This document shows, one piece after another, positions 18,368-27,722 of a stretch of 63,923 nucleotides of DNA (the first letter of the stretch is position 1; each line of letters opens with the position of its first letter). The stretch comes from an uncultured Alphaproteobacteria bacterium (GTDB lineage: Bacteria > Pseudomonadota > Alphaproteobacteria > Rhodobacterales > Rhodobacteraceae). Below the pieces are notes generated by a model. It was not told the origin of the DNA and did not search any database. It worked only from the letters and a program-made list of their open reading frames with translations. The stretch lies in assembly GCA_902578545.1 (NCBI GenBank), contig CACHDI010000009.1, forward strand, positions 1-63,923, read 5' to 3'. The translations under genes and the position numbers were made by a program.

Positions 18368-19984
18368 TTAGTATGGTGTTAATTTTCTCAATTCAAATTT
18401 CTGTATTTTTCCTGTTGATGTTTTTGGAATTGAGCAAAATATAACCTCTTTTGGTATTTTAAAACTGGCTAAATTTGATCTACAATGATCAATCACTTGT
18501 TTTTTAGAAAGTTTGGTTTTGGGCTTGAGCTCTATAAAGACACATGGAACTTCCCCCCATTTTTTATCCTTCATTGCTACAACACCACAAGCTAAAACTG
18601 AATCTAAATCATAAATACAATTTTCTATTTCTATAGAAGAAATATTTTCACCTCCAGATATAATTATATCTTTTGATCTATCTTTTAACTGAACATACCC
18701 ATTATCATACATCACTCCTAAATCCCCTGTATGAAACCACCCTCCTGAAAATGCTTCTTTAGTAGCCTCAGGATTTTTTAAGTAGCCTTTCATAGTTATA
18801 TTACCCTTTAACAAAACTTCCCCAATTGTTTTGCCATCTCTTGGGACATCTGATGAATCTTTTTGATTAACAACTCTTATGCCTTCTTGAACAAGATAAG
18901 TAACTCCTTGGCGTGATTTAATCTCTGCTTGTTTTTCAACTGATAAATTATCCCATTCTGGATCCCATGCACAAACAACACAAGGACCATATACTTCTGT
19001 TAAACCATATACATGTGTTACTTCAAAACCTATTTCCTGCATTGTTTGTAAGACAGCTGCTGGTGGGGGAGCAGCTGCTGTCATTACTTTACAAGTATAA
19101 TCAATTTTCATTTTATCTTTAAATTCAGAATCAATTAGCATGCCTAGTACAATAGGAGCACCACACATATAATTTACTTTATTTTTGGAAATAGCAGAAT
19201 ACATAGAATCTGAGGTAACTTTTCTAAGGCAAATGTTTGTCCCTGCTTTTGCAGCAATTGTCCATGGAAAACACCAACCATTACAATGAAACATTGGTAA
19301 AGTCCAAAGATATGTTGGATGACTTTCCATATTCCATTCCATAATGTTACCTAAGGCATTTAAGTAAGCACCTCTGTAGTGTGTAAGAACACCTTTTGGA
19401 TTTCCTGTAGTACCGGATGTATAATTAACAGCAATAGTGTCCCACTCATCATCTAAAATATTTTCTACAAATTTAATATTTCCTTTAGATAAGAAATTTT
19501 CGTAATCTAAATATTTAGTAGAATTAATAAAACCTGCACTATTATCCTCTATTACAATTATATCAGGCTTTTCCTGGCTGTAAGAAATAGCCTTCTCGGC
19601 TATTTCAAGAAATTCTAAATCAACAAAAATCATTACAAGTTCTGAATGATCAATAATATAGGATAATGTTTTATAGTCTAATCTATAGTTCATTGCATTT
19701 AATATCATCCCAGCCATTGGGACACTGTAATGAGCTTCATATAATTCAGGGGTATTCATTGCTAAAAAGCCAATGGTATCACCTTTCTTAAAACCATATG
19801 TTTGCAAGGCAGATGCAAATTTTTTACAACGAGTATAAGTTTCACTCCATTTGTAAAATCTATCGTTATACACGACAGAAATCTTATCAGGAAATGTGAA
19901 AGCGGTTTTTTTTAAAAAAGTTACTGGATTTAAAGGAGTATAATTAGCACTATTTTTTTTTAATTCATCGTCAAATTGTTTCAT
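18368..19984 (-). CDS. AMP-forming acyl-CoA synthetase, DmdB/AlkK-like
   Basis: A 538-aa adenylate-forming ligase. The P-loop-like motif reads NYTSGTTGNPKGV, the adenylate motif HVYGLTEVYGP, and the hinge and catalytic C-terminal segments are GGWFHTGDLGV and KTSTGKIQK. The overall pattern (NAMNYRLD near residue 95) is that of medium-chain and methylmercaptopropionate-type ligases; DmdB, which activates 3-methylmercaptopropionate, is one member. A DmdA-like paralogue lies at 61.2 kb, so a DMSP role is possible, but a general short/medium-chain fatty-acid ligase is equally consistent. Confidence 0.85.
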   Translation of the reverse strand: MKQFDDELKKNSANYTPLNPVTFLKKTAFTFPDKISVVYNDRFYKWSETYTRCKKFASALQTYGFKKGDTIGFLAMNTPELYEAHYSVPMAGMILNAMNYRLDYKTLSYIIDHSELVMIFVDLEFLEIAEKAISYSQEKPDIIVIEDNSAGFINSTKYLDYENFLSKGNIKFVENILDDEWDTIAVNYTSGTTGNPKGVLTHYRGAYLNALGNIMEWNMESHPTYLWTLPMFHCNGWCFPWTIAAKAGTNICLRKVTSDSMYSAISKNKVNYMCGAPIVLGMLIDSEFKDKMKIDYTCKVMTAAAPPPAAVLQTMQEIGFEVTHVYGLTEVYGPCVVCAWDPEWDNLSVEKQAEIKSRQGVTYLVQEGIRVVNQKDSSDVPRDGKTIGEVLLKGNITMKGYLKNPEATKEAFSGGWFHTGDLGVMYDNGYVQLKDRSKDIIISGGENISSIEIENCIYDLDSVLACGVVAMKDKKWGEVPCVFIELKPKTKLSKKQVIDHCRSNLASFKIPKEVIFCSIPKTSTGKIQKFELRKLTPY

Positions 19985-20031
19985 TAAAACTTTCCAGTTT
20001 TGTTAACAAACCAATTCGGAAAAATTTAAAG

Positions 20032-20337
20032 TCAAGCAGCCTCTGCTTGTCTATCACTCTCTTCTCTTGATAATGCAACGGAGGTTCTAATACCTTTTTT
20101 AACAAATTCAACCATTCCCTTAACACATCTTTCATTTGGATCAATACCTGCGCACATCAAAACTTCTCTACCATCTCTAGATCTTGCCCATCTTGCGATT
20201 TGCTCGGCGCCATTTCCATATTTTTTATCATCAGCTATGGCATCATCTAAGGCTGCTAATACTACCGCTGCAAATAAACGCTGTGCACGACCTCCCTGAT
20301 CAGTCTTGTTAACAGTAGTATCTAGGCTTGAAAACAT
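20032..20337 (-). CDS. Conserved alphaproteobacterial protein, DUF6280-like
   Basis: A 101-aa protein of unknown function that I recognise as a conserved small alphaproteobacterial family: it contains GGRAQRLFAAVVLAALDDAI, then KYGNGAEQIARWARSRDGRE and a central Cys in CAGIDPNERC. It is noticeably less lysine-rich and better conserved in appearance than its neighbours. The start at 20337 is fixed by GGAGG 5 bases before the ATG; the open frame extends upstream without a ribosome binding site. It lies downstream of recR after an A/T-rich gap. Confidence 0.75.
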   Translation of the reverse strand: MFSSLDTTVNKTDQGGRAQRLFAAVVLAALDDAIADDKKYGNGAEQIARWARSRDGREVLMCAGIDPNERCVKGMVEFVKKGIRTSVALSREESDRQAEAA

Positions 20338-20506
20338 ATTATCCTCCAAAAATTCATGAGGTTTGCTTATGACATTTTTTTTTAATTCAAGCAATTAAAA
20401 ATAATCAAAAAAACAAAAAATATTGTTTTTTTTTAAGTTTTTTTTTTAAAAAGAGATAAAAATAAAAAAAAACCTTAATTTTTTTTTTATTATAATAAAG
20501 ATTTAT
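20338..20506 (-). terminator. A/T-only spacer after recR with probable terminator
   Basis: This 169-base gap is almost only A and T runs. On the minus strand, an AAAAAACA segment pairs with TGTTTTTT (around 20430-20404) and ends in a T run, which would act as a factor-independent terminator for the dnaX-ybaB-recR transcript. The DUF6280 ribosome binding site lies at the left end. Confidence 0.4.
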
Positions 20507-21121
20507 TTACAATACGGGTTTTCGTGCACTAAAAGCTGCGCGAATCGTTCCATCGTCTAAATAATCTAATTCCCCACCAACAGGCACCCCATGCGCCAAA
20601 GATGAAAAATTAATTTGGTAATTTTTCAATTTCTCGATAATATAATTAGCAGTAGTTTGTCCATTAATAGTGGCATCTAGAGCTAAAATAATCTCTTTAA
20701 CTTCATTTCTTTCTATTTTATTTATTATTTTGTCAATTTCTAGTTCCTCTAGATTAATACCTAAATATGAAGATGAATAATTTCCAAGGACATGATACAA
20801 TCCATCAAAAACTTGTGATCTTTCCATAGCCCATAAATCTGCAACATCCTGCACTATACAAATTCTATTATTATTTCTGGAATTATCTGAACAAATAGAA
20901 CAAATATTATCTACAGTAAAATTACCACATGATTCACATTCTTTGATTTTTTCCGAAATTTCATTTAATACTTTAGTTAATGGCTCTAATATGATTTCTT
21001 TTTTTTCAATCATTTTAATCACTGCTCGTCTTGCTGATCTTGGACCAAGTCCTGGTAACTTTGACAAAATTGCTATTAAAGTCTCTAACTCGTCATTTAC
21101 CTTATGATTTTTAAAATTCAT
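20507..21121 (-). CDS. recR: Recombination protein RecR
   Basis: A 204-aa RecR, part of the RecFOR loading machinery for RecA at gaps. The N-terminal helix-hairpin-helix reads LPGLGPRSARRAV, the zinc finger is CESCGNFTVDNICSIC, and the Toprim domain includes ALDATINGQTTANYI. The C-terminal part (GLAHGVPVGGELDYLDDGT pattern) is intact. It follows ybaB by 23 bases in the dnaX-ybaB-recR operon that is conserved across bacteria. Confidence 0.96.
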   Translation of the reverse strand: MNFKNHKVNDELETLIAILSKLPGLGPRSARRAVIKMIEKKEIILEPLTKVLNEISEKIKECESCGNFTVDNICSICSDNSRNNNRICIVQDVADLWAMERSQVFDGLYHVLGNYSSSYLGINLEELEIDKIINKIERNEVKEIILALDATINGQTTANYIIEKLKNYQINFSSLAHGVPVGGELDYLDDGTIRAAFSARKPVL

Positions 21122-21144
21122 ATTAGAGTAAAAATTAATATATT

Positions 21145-21489
21145 TTAAAAAGGTAACTTAAAACCAGCAGGTAAATTCAAATCTGAAGTTACTTTTGCCA
21201 TCTCTTCTTTTGCCTTATCTCCAGATTTTTTTTGAGCATCTCTTATGGCAGCAACTATTAGATCTTCAACAACAGCTTTTTCAGATGGTACAAACAAACT
21301 TTCATCAACATTCAGACTTTTTAGTGTCCCCTTAGCATTAACAATTGCTTTAATAAGACCTCCGCCAGATTCACCCTCAACCTCAAGTTCTTCTAATTGT
21401 TTTTGAATATCTGTCATTTTTGACTGCATATCTTGAGCTTGTTTCATTAACTTGGCCATATCTCCTAGTTGACCTAAACCTTTAAGCAT
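21145..21489 (-). CDS. ybaB: YbaB/EbfC nucleoid-associated protein
   Basis: A 114-aa small DNA-binding protein of the YbaB/EbfC family, which forms a tweezer-like dimer. The N-terminal helix (MKQAQDMQSKMTDIQKQLEE) and the later VVEDLIVAAIRDAQKKSGDK segment are typical. A GGGGAAAA sequence precedes the ATG. It sits between dnaX and recR, its usual position. Confidence 0.94.
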   Translation of the reverse strand: MLKGLGQLGDMAKLMKQAQDMQSKMTDIQKQLEELEVEGESGGGLIKAIVNAKGTLKSLNVDESLFVPSEKAVVEDLIVAAIRDAQKKSGDKAKEEMAKVTSDLNLPAGFKLPF

Positions 21490-21556
21490 GTTTTTTCCCC
21501 ATTATTGTTAGAAAATATATTTAATTGATTAACAATATACTTAATAGAGTATTTTA

Positions 21557-23140
21557 TCAATTTAAAGAGGACTTTGATATTTTAGAACCTGGAAAATTTT
21601 TCATTATTTCTTGAACAATATTATTTTCATTTATGGAGTTTGATAAATTAATTTCATTTTCTTTTTTTAATTCCAAAAGAGTTTTAGCATCCTTGTTCTC
21701 TAAATGGATAAGATCCCAATCATTGTTTGTATAACTATTTAAAAAATTTGTTAGTTTAGAAATTATTTCAGTATTTGACCCAGGAATTAAATCAAACTTT
21801 ATTTCTCCTGATTTAAAAGAAATAATTTTTAAGTCTTTTTCTAATTCAACTAATAGAGTAATGTGTTTTTCTTTTTTTAAAGCAACTATTAAATCCTCAA
21901 AGTTATTAATCTCTATTTTTTTTTTTTTTAATTCGTCATCTTTTAAATCTAAAGGCTTTTCGGTAGACGGTTTATTTTCTTTAGATAAACTTTTTGAATC
22001 ATCAATAAGCTTTAGTAAATCAGACTGTTCTGGCGCGTTAGCTAGAAAGCTTAATCGTAATAACCCCATCTGAAGGGTAGATAATATATCTGGAGCATAT
22101 TTTAATTCTTCATGGATTTTTAACAAAATCTGCCAACATCTAGATAACACGCTTTTTGACATTTTTTTTGAAATGTTTTTAAGCAATTGAAAATTGTCAT
22201 CTGATAAATCGTAAAGAGTAAAATCTTCATTTTTTATTTTAGATATCATTAATTTCCAATTAATATCCATTAATCCGTTCAAAATTGAATATGGATCTAT
22301 GCCATCTTTTATTTCCATTTCTAATTCTGTAATTGTACCATTATGGTTTTGATTGAGGATCATTTCAAATAATTTTAAAGATCTATTTTGATCCAACAAA
22401 CCGAGCATTTCTGTAATGTGATTAGATTCCAACTTTCCATCACTATATATTATAGCTTGATCTAATATTGATAAAGCATCTCTTACTGAACCCTCGGAAA
22501 CATTTGAAATCATGCTAAGAGCGCTTGCCGAAAAATCTATATCCTCTCTATTACAAATATCAGATAGATGTCTCGTAATCAGTTGATTGTCAATTCTTTC
22601 CAAATCAAACCTCTGACATCTAGAAATGATTGTATTTGGAATTTTTAAAACTTCAGTAGTGGCAAAAATAAATTTAACATGTTCAGGAGGTTCTTCTAGA
22701 GTTTTGAGTAAAGCATTAAATGCTGAATTTGAAAGCATATGAACTTCATCAATTATATAAACTTTAAAACGAGCATATACTGTTTTATAATCTATATTAT
22801 CTATAATCTCTCTAACATCAGAAACTCCAGTGCGACTTGCAGCATCCATTTCAATTACATCTATATGACGACTTTCAGTTATAGAGATACATGTTTCACA
22901 TTTACCACATGGATCAACTGTTGGGAGATTATTATTGGAGGGTTCAATACAATTCAGTCCCTTAGCAATTATTCTTGCTGTTGAAGTTTTACCGATTCCT
23001 CTTGAACCAGTTAATAAAAATGCATGAGCAATACGATTCAATCTAAATGAATTTGTAATTACTTTAACTAAAGTGTCTTGACCAATTAATTCTGATAATT
23101 TTTGTGGTCTATATTTTCTAGCTAATACAGTATAAGACAT
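21557..23140 (-). CDS. dnaX: DNA polymerase III clamp-loader subunit tau (gamma)
   Basis: A 527-aa DnaX. The AAA+ domain starts with LTGSRGIGKTSTARI (Walker A), followed by a zinc module (CGKCETC), the Walker B/DEAH-like IDEVHMLS, and sensor 1. Domain III ends near residue 370; a charged linker (residues about 378-412) leads to the C-terminal part that in tau binds DnaB and polymerase. The linker codes ELKKKK from an unbroken run of 14 A (L404-K408), where a one-base slip would give a short gamma-like protein. The gene leads the ybaB-recR operon. Confidence 0.96.
   Translation of the reverse strand: MSYTVLARKYRPQKLSELIGQDTLVKVITNSFRLNRIAHAFLLTGSRGIGKTSTARIIAKGLNCIEPSNNNLPTVDPCGKCETCISITESRHIDVIEMDAASRTGVSDVREIIDNIDYKTVYARFKVYIIDEVHMLSNSAFNALLKTLEEPPEHVKFIFATTEVLKIPNTIISRCQRFDLERIDNQLITRHLSDICNREDIDFSASALSMISNVSEGSVRDALSILDQAIIYSDGKLESNHITEMLGLLDQNRSLKLFEMILNQNHNGTITELEMEIKDGIDPYSILNGLMDINWKLMISKIKNEDFTLYDLSDDNFQLLKNISKKMSKSVLSRCWQILLKIHEELKYAPDILSTLQMGLLRLSFLANAPEQSDLLKLIDDSKSLSKENKPSTEKPLDLKDDELKKKKIEINNFEDLIVALKKEKHITLLVELEKDLKIISFKSGEIKFDLIPGSNTEIISKLTNFLNSYTNNDWDLIHLENKDAKTLLELKKENEINLSNSINENNIVQEIMKNFPGSKISKSSLN
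21916..21929 (-). other. A14 slippage site inside dnaX
   Basis: On the coding strand the run is 14 A, the longest homopolymer I noticed inside a gene here. Losing one A puts TAG directly after Lys408; gaining one gives Asn-Arg-Asp and then TAA (411 aa). Both products would keep domains I-III, as in gamma. Transcriptional slippage on an A run in dnaX is established in Thermus thermophilus; its use here is inferred. Confidence 0.55.
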
Positions 23141-23201
23141 TATAACGATATATATATATAGGTATCAAAATCTCAGTATTAATCTTAAAATAATAATAAG
23201 C

Positions 23202-23294
23202 GAGAGATTGATATTGACCCAAGCAGGTTCGTTACGGCTGCTTCCTTTCAGACCTGACCGGATTGGCGAATTACTTGTCCAAATCAACCTCTCA
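23202..23294 (-). ncRNA. ffs: Signal recognition particle RNA (4.5S)
   Basis: On the minus strand the conserved SRP domain IV is plain: GGTCAGGTCTGAAAGGAAGC followed by AGCC, i.e. the asymmetric loop and GGAA-type tetraloop region bound by Ffh. The two ends pair (GAGAG with CTCTC, GAT with ATC), closing a single long hairpin of about 93 bases, the usual bacterial small form. It lies between dnaX and nudC; the ends are placed by the terminal pairing and may be off by a few bases. Confidence 0.93.
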
Positions 23295-23358
23295 ATTAAA
23301 CTAGTAATTTTTTATTTGTAATTTTACAAGTCTTTGATTCTATAATAATGAATTATTC

Positions 23359-24306
23359 ATGAAAACAAAATCTAAGCTTTTTTTTACTGATACAAAAAAA
23401 ATTATCAGGAAATATCCTGAAAATAAAAAAAGAATTCAAAAAGAATCAAAAAATCTTCATATTTTTTTTTGTGAAGGCTTAATTCTTACAAAAAAAATAA
23501 ATAATAAAATAAAAATAAATTTTTTAAGTAAAGAAAATCCTTTAATGTCTTATGTAGACCTAACAGTTTATTTGGGTAAATCTAAATCAAAATCTTTATA
23601 TGTCCATAACTTATCTTTGAATAAAAAAAATAAAGATAAATTTAATCAGATAGAATTTTTCAACAATATTCTAAAACAAGAAAAATTATTTAATTCAACT
23701 TTTAGCGACTTGAGAATAACATTTGCAGGTTTAAGTTTGAAAGATTCTTCAATAGCAGGTCTTGCAAAATCTCTCATAAACTGGAAATCAGAAAATAAAT
23801 TTTGTACCAAATGCGGAATAAAATTTGAAAGTTTCACTAATGACCATTGGGAAATAAAATGTGAACATTGTAATAAAGTTTATTTTCCGAGAATAGACCC
23901 AGTTATTATTGTAATTATTATAAACGATAATGAAACTCTTATTGGAAGATCACATCACTTTCCTGTCAAACTTTATTCTTGTTTGGCAGGTTTTGTGGAG
24001 CTTGGAGAGACATTAGAAAATGCGGCAATGCGCGAAATAAAAGAGGAAGTTGGTTTAAATATTTATGACATAAAATTTATTACTAACCAGCCTTGGCCAT
24101 TTCCTTCATCATTAATGATTGGATTATCAGCTAAAACAAAAGATAGAAAATTAATTATAGATAATAATGAAATAGAAGATGCCTTTTGGGTTTCTAAAGA
24201 AGATCTCAAACTAGTATTAAATGGTAAAGCTGACAATTTTATTCCTGCCAGAAAAGGAACAATAGCAAGGTATCTATTAGAGAAATGGGTAAATGACGAA
24301 ATGTAA
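23359..24306 (+). CDS. nudC: NADH pyrophosphatase / RNA deNADding Nudix hydrolase
   Basis: A 315-aa NudC. It hydrolyses NAD(H) and removes NAD caps from RNA. The zinc ribbon is seen in CTKCGIKF and CEHCNKVYFPR at about residues 153-180, and the Nudix box GFVELGETLENAAMREIKEE at about 213-232, followed by the SQPWPFPxS-type motif (NQPWPFPSSLM) that marks the NudC subgroup. The N-terminal domain is lysine- and asparagine-rich. ATG at 23359 has only a weak upstream ribosome binding site. It is convergent with pheA. Confidence 0.93.
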   Translation: MKTKSKLFFTDTKKIIRKYPENKKRIQKESKNLHIFFCEGLILTKKINNKIKINFLSKENPLMSYVDLTVYLGKSKSKSLYVHNLSLNKKNKDKFNQIEFFNNILKQEKLFNSTFSDLRITFAGLSLKDSSIAGLAKSLINWKSENKFCTKCGIKFESFTNDHWEIKCEHCNKVYFPRIDPVIIVIIINDNETLIGRSHHFPVKLYSCLAGFVELGETLENAAMREIKEEVGLNIYDIKFITNQPWPFPSSLMIGLSAKTKDRKLIIDNNEIEDAFWVSKEDLKLVLNGKADNFIPARKGTIARYLLEKWVNDEM

Positions 24307-24309
24307 ATC

Positions 24310-25149
24310 TTATGAATTAAATTTTCTAAAATTATGACACTCATATACACCCAATATTTTAAAAAAACTTGTAAAAAAAACTAACTCATCAAGAGCCCTT
24401 TTTACCTTTTCTTCATCTGGATGTCCCTCTATGTCAGCATAAAATTGAGTAGATGTAAAAGTTCCTGAAACCATATAACTTTCTAATTTTACCATATTAA
24501 CATTATTGGTTGCAAAACCACCCATAGCTTTATAAAGTGCTGCAGGAATATTTTTTACTTGAAAAACAATAGTAGTCATAAATTTCTTATTTTTTTCAAA
24601 ATGAAAATTTTTTTTCTTATTTGACATAATCAAGAAGCGAGTTGTATTATTTTTCATATCCTCAATCTCGACACCAAGTGAATCTAAACCATAAATCTCC
24701 CCTGCAAGAGGAGAAGCTAAAGCTGATTTAGATCTATCATTACTCTCTGACACGATCTTTGCTGATCCAGCTGTGTCAATACCTGATAATGACTTAATTT
24801 TATGTTTATTTAAAAATCTTCTACATTGTCCCAGTAAAACGGAGTGACTCATAGCTGTTTTAATCTCACTTAGAGATACTCCAGGTAATGCAAGAAGATT
24901 TATATGAACTCTTAAAAAATGCTCTTTAATAATAAATAAACCTGAATTAGGAAGTAAATAATAAGCATCTGCAACTCTTCCATAGGTTGAGTTCTCAACT
25001 GGAATAATAGCGTATTCTGAATTTCCTTCTTTCACTTGATCCATTGCTGTTTCAAAAGTAGAACAAGGTAATGGAACAGCATCTGGAAAAGCCTCACTGC
25101 AAGCTTGATGTGAATATGATCCGAGTTCACCTTGAAATGATATTTGCAA
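24310..25149 (-). CDS. pheA: Prephenate dehydratase
   Basis: A 279-aa stand-alone prephenate dehydratase (prephenate to phenylpyruvate, phenylalanine synthesis). The N-terminus GELGSYSHQAC, the PVENSTYGRV segment and the conserved TTRFLIM mark the catalytic domain; a C-terminal ACT domain starts near residue 190, with LESYMVSGTF where the phenylalanine-binding ESRP motif is usual, so feedback sensing may be altered. No chorismate mutase domain is fused. It is divergent from the cytochrome c gene, a typical alphaproteobacterial pairing. Confidence 0.94.
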   Translation of the reverse strand: MQISFQGELGSYSHQACSEAFPDAVPLPCSTFETAMDQVKEGNSEYAIIPVENSTYGRVADAYYLLPNSGLFIIKEHFLRVHINLLALPGVSLSEIKTAMSHSVLLGQCRRFLNKHKIKSLSGIDTAGSAKIVSESNDRSKSALASPLAGEIYGLDSLGVEIEDMKNNTTRFLIMSNKKKNFHFEKNKKFMTTIVFQVKNIPAALYKAMGGFATNNVNMVKLESYMVSGTFTSTQFYADIEGHPDEEKVKRALDELVFFTSFFKILGVYECHNFRKFNS

Positions 25150-25264
25150 GAAATAATCCTTATTGTTCTATTTGTCGCGTAAACAACACCTTGAAAACTA
25201 TATATAGAAGTAGTTAAAGTACAATAGAAATAATTTTAATATATTTAAGAAAAAGGATATTTTT

Positions 25265-25780
25265 ATGGATACAATGACATGGACGAAAATTATAGGTGCT
25301 AGTTGTGGGTCCCTTTTAATATTATTACTTATTCAATGGGTAGCAGAAGAAGTTTACCATAATAGTCATTACAAATATAAAGAGGTCGCCTATCTTTTAG
25401 AGATAGATGAAGATGTTACTCAACCAAATCAAGAAGAAGAGAAAGAAATTCCATTCGTAGAATTACTTGCAAATGCAGACTTATCCAAAGGAAAAAAAGT
25501 TTTTGGTAAATGCAAAGCCTGTCATAAATTGGGAGATGGTGAAAATGGAACTGGCCCCCATCTTTACAATATAATAGATAGAGAGATGGCTGTTATTTCA
25601 GATTTCAAATATTCATCTAGTTTTAAAGCTCTTAATGGAAATTGGACATATGATGAGTTGAATCAATTTCTAACAAAACCATCCAATTATGTAAAAGGAA
25701 CAGCTATGAATTTTGCAGGATTAGGTAAAATTTCTGATAGAGCGAATTTAATTGCATACTTAGAAGATAGCACAAAATAA
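25265..25780 (+). CDS. Membrane-anchored class I cytochrome c (CycM-like)
   Basis: A 171-aa cytochrome c. One N-terminal membrane segment (about residues 8-27) is kept as an anchor, followed by an acidic linker and a heme domain with CKACH at 83-87 and the axial Met148 (GTAMNF). Its size and anchor match the CycM-type carriers that link the bc1 complex to cytochrome oxidase in the inner membrane. AAAAGGATA precedes the ATG. Confidence 0.9.
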   Translation: MDTMTWTKIIGASCGSLLILLLIQWVAEEVYHNSHYKYKEVAYLLEIDEDVTQPNQEEEKEIPFVELLANADLSKGKKVFGKCKACHKLGDGENGTGPHLYNIIDREMAVISDFKYSSSFKALNGNWTYDELNQFLTKPSNYVKGTAMNFAGLGKISDRANLIAYLEDSTK

Positions 25781-25880
25781 AATTTACATAATTTGTCTTT
25801 AGTTGTTCTTCATGTATAGTATTGTTTTCTATTAAAATAATTATACATATCAAATAATTTGAGTACTTTTAGGTTTTATA

Positions 25881-27716
25881 ATGAAAAAATTTTTCTATAT
25901 CATATTTTTTAATTTAATGCTGATTATTAAAAGTTTATTATTTTCAGGTCTTGGGTATTCCGAGACTCTTATTAAGTCCCATGGAATTTCGAGTTTTGGA
26001 AATTTAAAATATTCTAAAGACTTTTCTCATTTAGAATACGTAAATCCAAACGCACCAAAAAGTGGTGAGATTTCTACATGGGCTTTTGGAACTTTTGACT
26101 CTTTAAATAGATATATTGTCAAAGGAAATGCAGCTGGTTCTGGCAATATTTTTATAGAAACATTAATGACAGAAACCGCAGATGAACCTGACTCAATGTA
26201 TGGATTATTAGCTGAGAGCATCGAATATCCTGAAGATAAATCATTTGCCATCTTTAATCTAAGACCTGAAGCTCAATTTTCTGATGGCTCCCAAGTAACT
26301 GCATCTGATGTAGTATTTAGCCATAATATTTTATTGGAAAAGGGTATACCTTCACTTAAACAACTTTTTGCCGACATAATAAGTGTTGAAGCATTATCAC
26401 CTACAAAGGTTAAATTTAGTTTTAAAAATTCTTCTGATAATAATGAAATGCTGATGTTAGCAGCTTCTTCTAGCGTGTTTTCAAAAAAATTTTTTTCTTC
26501 AAGAGACTTTGCTGAGAGTAGTCTTGAACCCATGCTAGGAAGTGGGCCATATGTTTTAGATGAGATAGAAGTTGGAAAAAGACTGGTCTATAAGCTTAAC
26601 GAAAATTACTGGGGTAAGAACTTACCAATAAATAAAGGTAGGAATAATTTTAAAAAAATCAGGTATGAATATTATGCAGATACTACTGCAGCTTTTGAAG
26701 GATTTAAAGCAGGTGAATATACTTTTCGTTCAGAAAACTCGTCTCAGAAATGGGCACAAGATTATAATTTTCCAGCAATAGACAAAGGAATAATTAAAAA
26801 AGAAACGCTTCCTGATGGAAATCTAGGCTCTGCTCAAGCGTTTTTCTTTAATCTTCGATTGGATAAATTTAATGATCCAAAAATAAGAGAAGCCATAGGT
26901 CTTATGTTTAATTTTGAATGGTCAAATAAAACCCTCTTTTTTGGTCTTTATGATAGAGTGACAAGTTTTTGGGAAAATAGCGCCATGCAAGCTTCTGGTA
27001 GAATTTCAAAAGAAGAGCTTGCTATCCTAAACCCATTGAAGAAATATTTACCTGAAAGTATTTTTAGTGATCCAGTTTTCATACCACCCATATCAAAACC
27101 TGATAAAGTCGATAGAAAAAATAGAAGAAAAGCAATTAAATTGTTTCAAGATGCCGGTTGGGATTTAGTAGATGGAAAGCTCAAGAATAAAAAAGGAGAT
27201 ATTTTTTCATTGGAGATCTTAAATTATTCTCCTGCTTTTGATAGAATAATAAATCCATTTATAGAAAATCTTAAATTATTGGGAATAGAGGCAAAACATA
27301 CTAGAATAGACAGTACTCAATATACAGAAAGAGTAAGAAATTTTGAATGGGAAATTATAACTTCAACTTATGGTAATTCCCTAACTCCTGGAATAGAACT
27401 TGTCCAACAATACTCTTCTAAAACTGCTGATGTTCCTTCCAGAAATTTAGTAGGTTTAAAAAATGAAGGAATTGATATTCTTATCAATTTAGCAGCTAAT
27501 GCAACAACAAGAAAAGAACTTAACGAAATAATCAGATCTTTAGATAGATCACTTAGATCTCTTCATATATGGGTTCCACAATGGTACAAAAAAGTACACA
27601 CAGTAGCATACAGAAATCACTATTCCTATCCAAAAAATCTTCCACCATTTGATTTAGGAGCATTTGATTTCTGGTGGTTTGATAATGAAAAAGCAGAAAT
27701 TTTAAATAATAAATAA
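25881..27716 (+). CDS. yejA: YejA-like peptide/oligopeptide-binding protein (SBP family 5)
   Basis: A 611-aa extracellular solute-binding protein. An N-terminal hydrophobic signal of about 28 residues precedes the mature protein, which shows the family-5 features WAFGTFDSLNRYIVKG and FNLRPEAQFSDGSQVTASDV. The last 100 residues include WVPQWYKKVHTVAYRNHY, a trait of the YejA/MlaA-like branch. It begins an operon with two permeases and a double ATPase. The system probably imports peptides. Confidence 0.9.
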   Translation: MKKFFYIIFFNLMLIIKSLLFSGLGYSETLIKSHGISSFGNLKYSKDFSHLEYVNPNAPKSGEISTWAFGTFDSLNRYIVKGNAAGSGNIFIETLMTETADEPDSMYGLLAESIEYPEDKSFAIFNLRPEAQFSDGSQVTASDVVFSHNILLEKGIPSLKQLFADIISVEALSPTKVKFSFKNSSDNNEMLMLAASSSVFSKKFFSSRDFAESSLEPMLGSGPYVLDEIEVGKRLVYKLNENYWGKNLPINKGRNNFKKIRYEYYADTTAAFEGFKAGEYTFRSENSSQKWAQDYNFPAIDKGIIKKETLPDGNLGSAQAFFFNLRLDKFNDPKIREAIGLMFNFEWSNKTLFFGLYDRVTSFWENSAMQASGRISKEELAILNPLKKYLPESIFSDPVFIPPISKPDKVDRKNRRKAIKLFQDAGWDLVDGKLKNKKGDIFSLEILNYSPAFDRIINPFIENLKLLGIEAKHTRIDSTQYTERVRNFEWEIITSTYGNSLTPGIELVQQYSSKTADVPSRNLVGLKNEGIDILINLAANATTRKELNEIIRSLDRSLRSLHIWVPQWYKKVHTVAYRNHYSYPKNLPPFDLGAFDFWWFDNEKAEILNNK

Positions 27717-27722
27717 ATACAC

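Noticed and set aside
20400-20506. Low-complexity A/T stretch as a replication or integration site
   Set aside because: Only homopolymer runs and a weak hairpin are present; no repeats, DnaA boxes or attachment-like duplications were seen.
23141-23358. A second small RNA beside the SRP RNA
   Set aside because: Only the SRP RNA itself shows conserved sequence and pairing; the flanks are plain A/T-rich DNA.
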